A stretch of 64,000 nt of DNA from Mucilaginibacter sp. SG564 (GTDB lineage Bacteria > Bacteroidota > Bacteroidia > Sphingobacteriales > Sphingobacteriaceae): positions 682,001 to 746,000 of the forward strand of contig NZ_JABGNA010000001.1 of NCBI RefSeq assembly GCF_013149275.1, read 5' to 3'. Position 1 is the first letter of the stretch; the number at the start of each line of letters is the position of its first letter. Shown here in pieces: positions 35,064 to 42,624 of the stretch. The notes beneath the pieces are model-generated. The model was not told where the DNA came from and did no database searches. It saw only the letters and a list, made by a program, of their open reading frames with translations. The translations under genes were made by a program, and so were the position numbers.

Positions 35064-35993
35064 TTAAGGTTTTTTTTCTCCTCCGTTTGTAAACAGCTCT
35101 GGTAGACGTAATACGTCGACAGATAAAAATACACCGGTTCCTTTTGGTAATTGATCCTCAAACTGACCGGGAAGGGTTCTCATTATCCACATGGGTGATT
35201 GTCCGTTACCGCTAACCAACATAGGCGTAGGAGGCAAAGGTTGATTGATGTATCCTTGCAGGTTAATAATACCACTGGCAAATTTTAGTTTAATGGAGCC
35301 ACCTGTGACATCAAAACCTCCTTTTGATGAATATTCACTGCTTAAACCTAATGTAAGATCAAGTTTTGGGATAAAGTTCCATTTATTATGTAACAATTCC
35401 AGATAAGGCTTGAACTCAAATTCTGTATCAAATGACAAAGGGGTTTTATTATCACTTAATTTATATTTAAAAGAAGATAAAGGGAAATAATCGTGATATG
35501 GGATTAGTGAAAGTGGCAACGCTATGTTTTTATCATTTAGTGATTTTATAGTGTCGGTCCTGAATCTTTGATCAGTAGCGAATACCGAACCCAATATTCC
35601 CAATGAACCGAGGCCAAAACCTATAATACTTGCTTTAAGTTCGGTAGGTTGGTTGTCCCAAACTGCTTTTTTCAGCGCGTCTGTTTGCTCTTTCTGCCAT
35701 TCTTCAAACCCGGGTTTATCATCCAACTGTTCTTTAACAACTCCTGCCCCTTCCGTAAGTGTTTTGGATGGATCATCCTGCCTTTGAACTATATTATTGG
35801 CTGGTTTAAAAAAAGTATTTTTATTTGGGGCAGGATTTGCCATGCGCATAATCTGATCGGCCATGTTATCGGCCTCCCGCTCGTAAATGTCTTTGGGCTG
35901 ATTAATGGAAAGTTTAGGCTGAAAGAACAAGGGGCTTTTATCCCGCGATCTTGCAGACGTTTCCGGTTGCGTTGTATCTCTTATTGCTTTCAA
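35064..35993 (-). CDS. eCIS cargo candidate with leader only (no DUF4157 core)
   Basis: The 309-residue product starts from TTG. Residues 22-71 repeat the leader of the four neighbouring cargo proteins: FFQPKLSINQPKDIYEREAD, MADQIMRM and FFKPANNIVQRQ. The CxxC zinc-like motif and the HELTH-bearing DUF4157 core present in the others are missing. The rest includes a short hydrophobic stretch (GFGLGSLGILGSVFA, about 126-140) and a beta-rich part of unknown function (about 165-290). It is the last of the five cargo genes, 18 bases before the ATPase gene. Confidence 0.75.
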   Translation of the reverse strand: MKAIRDTTQPETSARSRDKSPLFFQPKLSINQPKDIYEREADNMADQIMRMANPAPNKNTFFKPANNIVQRQDDPSKTLTEGAGVVKEQLDDKPGFEEWQKEQTDALKKAVWDNQPTELKASIIGFGLGSLGILGSVFATDQRFRTDTIKSLNDKNIALPLSLIPYHDYFPLSSFKYKLSDNKTPLSFDTEFEFKPYLELLHNKWNFIPKLDLTLGLSSEYSSKGGFDVTGGSIKLKFASGIINLQGYINQPLPPTPMLVSGNGQSPMWIMRTLPGQFEDQLPKGTGVFLSVDVLRLPELFTNGGEKKP

Positions 35994-36004
35994 GTTATTA
36001 CATT

Positions 36005-37444
36005 TTATTTTAAAATTTGTTTAATTGATGGTCGGGTAACCCATCCTGTAAAACCCCCACCTTCTTTTATAAGATCAGTCTTTGTTTTTTTGTCCTTGTC
36101 ATCTAAATCTTTATTGTAATAGTAAACCAATCTGTCTAAAATGGTATCCTCGTCATAGATTCCTATTCCAAAGCCCCTGAATTTTCCGTTACCATAGTAT
36201 ATTACATTTTCGCCCTGCCATAAGCCATTTGGATGTTTAGCTCCATAGTCGGCAAAGTTTTTAAAGTAGCCGTGATCGCCCGGAATAAGTTCGCTTATTT
36301 TTTGTTTTGTTGGTAGCTCCTCAAATTTGTCAGAACCTACCAATGACTTTAAAAGATCGGCACCTGAATTGGCAATCACCAGACCGGCACCCGCTGGAAA
36401 CATTTTGTTAAATTTATCCTTACCCAAAGCCTGAAGCAATGCATAATACTCTACAGCAACAGACAATGTAAGGCATTCAAGCTCTGTGCCTGCATTAGGC
36501 CTAAACATATCTTCTATTGCGTCTGAAGAGTTTTTCCCAGCGGGGAATGGTACTTTTGCGATGAAATGATAATCCTCCGTTTTATCCCAATAAAATGGGT
36601 TCAAAGTGCCTCCGGGATGACCTTTTGTTGGGTAATGGCAACAATTAATGCTTTTATCGTTGGCAATATCCATACCCTTTATGGCATTGCTCCGGATACG
36701 GATCTCGGTTCGATAAGCTTCCCAATCTTTAAAATCATATTCGGGGCCCGCCCCATTGTTATGCCATCCCAATACAATTTCTAAACCTTTATCTCCAAAT
36801 GTATCTTTTACTATTTTTTTGTATTGATCGTCAACCGTCATTGCCGTATTTCCGACCATTATTTTTCGCTGCACCAATGGACGTGTTTTTTCTTGTTGTA
36901 CTACATGAGTTAATTCATGTGCTAGTAACTTCTTGCCGTTATCGCTATCTGGCGAATATTGCCCGTTGTTAAATACTATATTGTTACCCGTAGTATAGGC
37001 TAATGCATTGACTGATTGAGCAGATTTTGCAGCTATTGTGTCCGTATGGATGCGTACATCTGAAAAGTCATGACCAAAACGTGGCTCAAAAAAACGACGG
37101 CTATTCTCAGATAATGTTTGGCCGGATGCACCTAATGAACCAATATAATTATTCAATTCATGGCCACTGTGCGCATCTGCGTTCGGACTTTCCTTGCGAT
37201 GCAGCTTTACTTCATCTTCACAATGCTGGCATTTGCGTTGTATTCCATCAGAAGATTTAAAAAAGGCCTTTTCGTTATGAGCTGGAACAGCCATACGCAT
37301 AACCCTATCAGCCACATGATTTGCCTCCTGCTCATAAATATCGTTAGGTTGATTGACGGAGAGCTTTGGCTGAAAAAATAGCGATTTGGAGGCTGTGTGG
37401 TTTTCAAGCTTACCAACCAGTTTGATATGTTGATGTGAATCCAC
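36005..37444 (-). CDS. eCIS effector: leader, DUF4157 and Tgl-like transglutaminase domain
   Basis: The 479-residue product starts from GTG. The leader (about 23-70) and RKCQHCEDE (71-78) precede a DUF4157 domain (about 97-184: FFEPRFGHDFSDVRIHTD, AHELTH). From about residue 200 the sequence resembles Bacillus subtilis spore transglutaminase Tgl. ELECLTLSVAVEYYALLQAL corresponds to the active-site segment FECATA, GKDKFN to GEDKFN, GYFKN to LYFKN, and LWQGENVIYYG to QWRGENVILLG. Candidate catalytic residues are Cys324 and Glu412. The position that would match His200 of Tgl is Phe425. The C-terminus VTRPSIKQILK also fits. It would cross-link or deamidate glutamines in a target cell. Confidence 0.82.
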   Translation of the reverse strand: MDSHQHIKLVGKLENHTASKSLFFQPKLSVNQPNDIYEQEANHVADRVMRMAVPAHNEKAFFKSSDGIQRKCQHCEDEVKLHRKESPNADAHSGHELNNYIGSLGASGQTLSENSRRFFEPRFGHDFSDVRIHTDTIAAKSAQSVNALAYTTGNNIVFNNGQYSPDSDNGKKLLAHELTHVVQQEKTRPLVQRKIMVGNTAMTVDDQYKKIVKDTFGDKGLEIVLGWHNNGAGPEYDFKDWEAYRTEIRIRSNAIKGMDIANDKSINCCHYPTKGHPGGTLNPFYWDKTEDYHFIAKVPFPAGKNSSDAIEDMFRPNAGTELECLTLSVAVEYYALLQALGKDKFNKMFPAGAGLVIANSGADLLKSLVGSDKFEELPTKQKISELIPGDHGYFKNFADYGAKHPNGLWQGENVIYYGNGKFRGFGIGIYDEDTILDRLVYYYNKDLDDKDKKTKTDLIKEGGGFTGWVTRPSIKQILK

Positions 37445-37454
37445 TGTGAAATAT

Positions 37455-39266
37455 TTAATTAAATTCTAAAGTATATGTCCCTTTAACGCTTGGTACATTT
37501 ATACCCGTAGTTTCAGATCTTCCTTCAAGTCTTATAAAAGGGCCGGCAGATACTGCTGATAAAGCGACACCATAGTCCCCGCCTTTACCCGGATCGCCTA
37601 TGATCTGGCGTGATGCGCCGGCTTTATATTCGCCGCCTTGTTCATTAGCCGTAAATACATGCAAACGGACATGGTCTGGTAAAAAATCAATATGCATGTC
37701 TAAACCAATCCTGGCTTTTTTACCATTGCCAATTTTTATAGTATCGGGTGTAACAAATTGCTTCTTTTCACCAACAGGAACCGCATCATCATCCATCTTT
37801 TTACGTGCGTCCATGCAGGTTTTCATATCTATTCCCGCAACTGTACATACATCAAGATTATTTGGGTGATCTGCGTTATCCATAATGGATGTAGGATCAT
37901 TATAACCCGCGGGTTTTGATAGTTCTTTCCTGAACCAGTATAACCTAGTACCCAGCTTCATCTCATCATTGTCTGCCTGCGAATCAATGTAGTTATAGCG
38001 GTCTAATTCATAAGCCATCATATGATGCAATTCATGGGCAAAACCTTTAGGACTTCCTCCAGACCAATTGGTGGCCACTTCCCATTCCGATGGATTCACT
38101 TCCACCGTGAACGTATCAGGCCCGGCTACATCGACAAATGTGATGGAGACGATATAGCCTTTGGTGGAGGCTGCTTTTTCGATCCCATCCTTCATTTGTT
38201 TAATTTTGTTAACCTGATCCATAGTACCCGTACCTGTAGGCCTTAACATTATTTCGGCCTTGATGACAATATCAGTTGGCGATCTTCGGTCGATATAATA
38301 AGCACCGCCTCCAAATTTACCAACAACGCGCTCAAATGATCTGGCGGGATCTTTCGCGGTATTTTCCTCCATATCCTTATTTTTGGCTTCTTCTGGTTTG
38401 GCAACTCTTACAGCTTCCTGTGCAACTGCCGTATTGGTTTTTGCATTTGTTGCAGTGGTGATTTGTGCGGGTGTTTGGGTTACCGTTTTAAAAAGCAATT
38501 GAAACTGTTTCAAATAATAGGAATTCTGAATAGGAACTGGCTTTTTCTTTATTTCGGTGATGATTTCCTCGGCAAGTTTTTTTTGTCCCGCATCCATGGC
38601 TTTAAAGGCTGCTTCTGCCTTGATATCTTTAATCAATTTATCGCGGTCAATTATTGCTTGTGCGTCTCCTTTTCCTGGTGCACGCTGAATTAATTTGGGA
38701 TGGATCCCTTTGCGTTGTTGTACTACGTGTGTTAATTCGTGCGCCATTAGTTGTTTACCACTGTCACTTTCAGGGGAAAACTGACCGCTGTTAAAAACAA
38801 TATTATTGCCCGTAGTATAAGCAAGCGCGTTAATGGATTGTGCCGATTTTGCGGCCACAGTATCAGTATGGATGCGCACGCCCGAAAAATCCTGCCCAAA
38901 ACGTGGCTCAAAAAACTGACGGCTGTTTTCAGGTAGCGGTTGACCAGAAGAACCTAATGAAGCTACATAGGTATCTAAATCATGGCCACCAAGAGTTCCG
39001 GCTGTAGAGCTTTCTTTACGAAAAAGTTTCTCCTCTTGTTGACAATGTTGGCATTTGCGCTGAATGGTTTGAGCAGGCTTAAAAAAAGTGTTATCATTTA
39101 TAGCAGGATCAGGCATACGCATAAACCGGTCGGCCATAGCATCGGCCTCTTGCTCATAAATATCATTAGGTTGATTTATGTTGAGCTTTGGTTGAAAGAA
39201 TGATCTGGATACAAATAATGGATCCTTTATTCTGTCTTGCCTCTGGGTATGTTTTGCTGATTCCAA
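37455..39266 (-). CDS. eCIS effector: leader, DUF4157 and second HExxH zincin domain
   Basis: The 603-residue product starts from TTG, as no ATG lies before the conserved leader. Leader about 22-70, RKCQHCQQE 70-78, and the DUF4157 core about 100-184 with AHELTH (HELTH 176-180). A long Lys/Ala/Thr-rich helical linker (about 195-300) leads to a C-terminal domain. This has a second zinc-protease motif, GFAHELHHMMAYE (HELHH 411-415), and TSIMDNADHPNN (459-470), which may be a Met-turn. It therefore has two HExxH sites, with the second the likely toxin activity. The last 100 residues look beta-rich. Confidence 0.8.
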   Translation of the reverse strand: MESAKHTQRQDRIKDPLFVSRSFFQPKLNINQPNDIYEQEADAMADRFMRMPDPAINDNTFFKPAQTIQRKCQHCQQEEKLFRKESSTAGTLGGHDLDTYVASLGSSGQPLPENSRQFFEPRFGQDFSGVRIHTDTVAAKSAQSINALAYTTGNNIVFNSGQFSPESDSGKQLMAHELTHVVQQRKGIHPKLIQRAPGKGDAQAIIDRDKLIKDIKAEAAFKAMDAGQKKLAEEIITEIKKKPVPIQNSYYLKQFQLLFKTVTQTPAQITTATNAKTNTAVAQEAVRVAKPEEAKNKDMEENTAKDPARSFERVVGKFGGGAYYIDRRSPTDIVIKAEIMLRPTGTGTMDQVNKIKQMKDGIEKAASTKGYIVSITFVDVAGPDTFTVEVNPSEWEVATNWSGGSPKGFAHELHHMMAYELDRYNYIDSQADNDEMKLGTRLYWFRKELSKPAGYNDPTSIMDNADHPNNLDVCTVAGIDMKTCMDARKKMDDDAVPVGEKKQFVTPDTIKIGNGKKARIGLDMHIDFLPDHVRLHVFTANEQGGEYKAGASRQIIGDPGKGGDYGVALSAVSAGPFIRLEGRSETTGINVPSVKGTYTLEFN

Positions 39267-39280
39267 TGGATATAATAATT

Positions 39281-40324
39281 TTATTCTGGTTTATATAAGC
39301 CTTTTTGGGGATTCCAAAATGATGCTTTTGGTGCAGTCAGGTCCAATTTAGCTGCTTGATTTTGACATGCCTCGGAACAGTCTGCATATTCATCTTTAGC
39401 TAAACTCCTGCCCAGCTCCTGATTGTTTACGTCCTGGGTATAACTATCGTGGGGCTCGCTGTCAAGATATTGCCTATAAAACTCCCGGCCCCGGCCGGCC
39501 AAGTACGCTGCGGTTCCTCCACATCTTTTTTTTGCGCAGCATGCCGCATAACAATGCCCATAGGCATCCCAAACATTGTTCGGGACGTCGGCCTTGGTTT
39601 GCTCATAGTACCACTCACTGAAATCGTCTGAGGCTCTTTTCATTAAAGGCTTGCATGGTTGTAAACAATTATATTTCCAATAAGCATATGCCCCTCCCAT
39701 AACTGCAGTACCCAGAGCAACTGGAAGCCATGGGAAGGTTTTAACTTCTGCTCCTTGTCCTTGCTGCACTACGTGCGTTAACTCGTGGGCTATTAGCTTT
39801 TTACCGCTGTTGCTTTCCGGAGCGTATTGCCCGGTATTGAAAACGATGTTATTGCCTGTAGTATAAGCTAATGCATTAATGGATTGTGTCGATTTTTCTG
39901 CTTCTAAGCCAGTATGGATACGTACATTGGAAAAATCCCGCCCAAAACGGGGTTCAAAAAACTGGCGGCTGGCTTGGGATAGAGCTTGCCCGGATGATCC
40001 AAGAGTGCCTACATAATTGTCTAACTCATATCCCCCCTGCACATTGGAGTCTGAGCTTTCCTTGCGATGCAATTTTCCCTCCTCTTCGCAATGTTGGCAT
40101 TGACGTTGGATACTATCCCCAACCGGTTTAAAAAAAACATTTTGGTTATGATTGGGTATTGCCATAGGCATCACCTTATCTGCCATTGCATCGGCCTCTT
40201 GTTCATAAACATCATTTGGCTGATTTATGGTAAGCTTGGGTTGAAAAAAGAATGAAGCAGCCTTGGATGTGATATGATGCGAATTGCTTTTTACTGGTTC
40301 AGTGTTTTGTTTCTCTTTTGACAT
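39281..40324 (-). CDS. eCIS effector: leader, DUF4157 and Cys-rich C-terminal domain
   Basis: The 347-residue product has leader about 26-72, RQCQHCEEE 74-82 and a DUF4157 core about 101-188 (HELTH 180-184). A hydrophobic stretch (PVALGTAVMGGAYAYW, 201-216) precedes a domain with about ten cysteines. DAYGHCYAACCAKKRCGG (253-270) and DVNNQELGRSLA (298-309) recall the DAxxH...NNxxGR pattern that I associate with DUF6973-like toxin domains of Rhs and other polymorphic toxins. The cysteines could form disulfides or bind metal. Its toxin role is inferred from the array context. Confidence 0.75.
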   Translation of the reverse strand: MSKEKQNTEPVKSNSHHITSKAASFFFQPKLTINQPNDVYEQEADAMADKVMPMAIPNHNQNVFFKPVGDSIQRQCQHCEEEGKLHRKESSDSNVQGGYELDNYVGTLGSSGQALSQASRQFFEPRFGRDFSNVRIHTGLEAEKSTQSINALAYTTGNNIVFNTGQYAPESNSGKKLIAHELTHVVQQGQGAEVKTFPWLPVALGTAVMGGAYAYWKYNCLQPCKPLMKRASDDFSEWYYEQTKADVPNNVWDAYGHCYAACCAKKRCGGTAAYLAGRGREFYRQYLDSEPHDSYTQDVNNQELGRSLAKDEYADCSEACQNQAAKLDLTAPKASFWNPQKGLYKPE

Positions 40325-40382
40325 ATAAACCTATTCTGATAATTCCTGTTTATTGAAAAATTCAATTATTAATTGTAATCCT

Positions 40383-42614
40383 TTAAAAATAGGGTACTCC
40401 ATATAGATTATAAATACTTCTTGTCATGCTGCTTTCCACTTCGGCTGCTTGTTGGATCACAGAATCTACAATTGGTGTAGCTACATGTTCTCCAACCTCG
40501 TGGCCAACGGTGTGCCCTACAGCTCCGCCAATAGCTCCAAATAATAATCCACCAAGAAATCCGCCAACTACACAAACTGCATCAACAGGACCTGTAGGTG
40601 CGCATAAAATTGCACCAGCTGCCGCTCCGCCAAGGGCCGAGCCTAAAATGCCTCCAGTCCATGAACCTGCTTCTTCTGTAATTACTGTTGTGGTGTGACC
40701 TGTGCCTACTGATGAAGCTATTCTATCAGTTGTTTGATAAATGCCGTATACCAGCATTATTCCGCCAGCACCTCTTATTACAAACATTCCGGCTGACCCG
40801 CCTGGAGTTACCCGGATACGAAGTCGTTGTGCTCCGGGAGGCAATGGCCCATCACGCATCGCCTCGGTCATTAGCCTGCCGCGCCCTGCAAATGCGGGGT
40901 CAACAGCCCCATCCGGACCGGTTCCGCTCATTACATCTACTCCGCTTGGAGTGGCTGGTCTTCCGCCAATGGCGGCCTCAACTTCGGCTCTGGGTACCGT
41001 AATGCAATTATTTGTACACATTGGAGCCCGTCCCCGTGATAATAATTCTGCATTGAGATTGCCCTCAGTAGGACCGACCGGACCTAATATGGGATCCGCA
41101 GCCCCTGTTGCACGTGGCGGACTGTAGGTATAAGTCCCCCCATATTCGGTACTTCTTAAACGTTCGGCAAATGCCAGGCCCTGTTCCGGTGTTTGAGGCG
41201 TAAAAATATAATATTGATCGCCGGCCATCATCGGGAACCAGGCATCATTTGCAAAACTACCGGGTACGCCCTCGTGAAGTCTGACTGTAAAGTTATGGCC
41301 AACTATTGGCGCATATTCGCCCATATAATACCCGAGGTTTCCCCTATATCCCCTTATTGTTGGTGTTGAAAACAGGCCTTCCGGGTTTGACCACACTGAG
41401 GTATGGCTGCCACCCCATAATATACCGGTGGTATTTCTGGGAATGAAAGACCATGGAGTTGGCGAAAAATGACTTGCCCCTGCTAATGCCGGTCCTGCAA
41501 CAGAAGATATTAAATTACCTAACGGCACCATCATCCCTTCTGGTACGCTATCAATTGATCTACCCGTCATCTGGGTAAACTGTTCCGGAGTTAGCCTGCT
41601 TGCATTGAAATGTATATTTGTGCCATCACCCGAAGCTGATGGTGTATGCGTGCAATTGATGGCAACCGATGTTTGCCCGGCAAAGAATGTATTAGGGCTT
41701 GGCTGGCCAGGGCCTATGGCATAACTGAAATCAAACTGTGTACCTGGCCCAACAGTCCCCAGGTCAAAATCTACCCTGGCGGGTGATAGCCTTACCGTTG
41801 CATTGTATTGACCATCTGTTACGTTACAATGATCAAGATTATAAGAGGTAATGGCTCCATCATGAGAGAATTTGATTTGATTATCGCCGCAATTTACTTC
41901 TACATTATCTACCGTTCTTTGTATCATTCGCGAAACATTGTTTCCCCCTTGTTGTATGGTGTGGGTGAGCTCATGAGCTATTAATCTTTTACCATTTTCG
42001 CTTTCGGGCGAATACTGACCGCTGTTAAAAACAATATTATTACCTGTAGTATAGGCCAGCGCGTTAATGGCTTGCGCGGATTTTGCGGCTACAGAATCGG
42101 TATGAATACGCACATTTGAAAAATCATGACCAAAACGGGGTTCGAAAAAGTTACGACTGCTTTCTGATAGAGACTGCCCGGATGAGCCAAGGGATGCTAC
42201 ATAACTGTCCAATTCGATACCTCCATTTACGGTTGCACCGGAGCTTTCTTTACGATGAACCTCCTCTTCACAATGCTGACATTTACGCTGAAGGGTTGTT
42301 AATGCTGGTTTAAAATCACTGATTACATCTAAACCGGTATCAGGGCCTTCTTTACGCTGAAGTTTTTCTTCTTCTTCGCAATGCTGACATTTACGCTGAA
42401 CAGTTGTTGGAGCGGGTTTAAAAAACGAAGACTCATTTGATGAAGGGACGCTCATACGCATAACCTGATCAGCCATAAGGTCTGCTTCCTGCTCATAGCT
42501 GTCACCAGGCTCATTTACCTGTAATTTAGGCTGTACCAAATGCCCGGGAAAAAAAGGAGCATTGTTTTTTGCCTTTGTAGTATTTTCGGGTTGTGATTGC
42601 TTATTTGCTAACAT
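40383..42614 (-). CDS. eCIS effector: leader, DUF4157 and glycine-zipper C-terminus
   Basis: About 743 residues from the ATG at 42614. An in-frame extension to 42641 runs into the tape-measure gene. The leader (about 27-74) is followed by two copies of the CQHCEEE unit (76-82 and 112-118), where the others have one, then the DUF4157 core with AHELTH (213-218). Residues about 225-600 are Gly/Pro/Thr-rich and unassigned (including RGRAPMCTNNCITVPRAEVE). The end has strongly hydrophobic glycine-zipper stretches (GGILGSALGGAAAGAIL and GGFLGGLLFGAIGGAVGHTV), as in membrane-inserting toxins. Confidence 0.75.
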   Translation of the reverse strand: MLANKQSQPENTTKAKNNAPFFPGHLVQPKLQVNEPGDSYEQEADLMADQVMRMSVPSSNESSFFKPAPTTVQRKCQHCEEEEKLQRKEGPDTGLDVISDFKPALTTLQRKCQHCEEEVHRKESSGATVNGGIELDSYVASLGSSGQSLSESSRNFFEPRFGHDFSNVRIHTDSVAAKSAQAINALAYTTGNNIVFNSGQYSPESENGKRLIAHELTHTIQQGGNNVSRMIQRTVDNVEVNCGDNQIKFSHDGAITSYNLDHCNVTDGQYNATVRLSPARVDFDLGTVGPGTQFDFSYAIGPGQPSPNTFFAGQTSVAINCTHTPSASGDGTNIHFNASRLTPEQFTQMTGRSIDSVPEGMMVPLGNLISSVAGPALAGASHFSPTPWSFIPRNTTGILWGGSHTSVWSNPEGLFSTPTIRGYRGNLGYYMGEYAPIVGHNFTVRLHEGVPGSFANDAWFPMMAGDQYYIFTPQTPEQGLAFAERLRSTEYGGTYTYSPPRATGAADPILGPVGPTEGNLNAELLSRGRAPMCTNNCITVPRAEVEAAIGGRPATPSGVDVMSGTGPDGAVDPAFAGRGRLMTEAMRDGPLPPGAQRLRIRVTPGGSAGMFVIRGAGGIMLVYGIYQTTDRIASSVGTGHTTTVITEEAGSWTGGILGSALGGAAAGAILCAPTGPVDAVCVVGGFLGGLLFGAIGGAVGHTVGHEVGEHVATPIVDSVIQQAAEVESSMTRSIYNLYGVPYF

Positions 42615-42624
42615 TACTTCTATT

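Noticed and set aside
36005..42614. HELTH of DUF4157 as the toxin protease of each cargo
   Set aside because: The motif is constant in four paralogues while the C-termini vary. A constant domain is more likely to serve loading or processing, though activity is not excluded.
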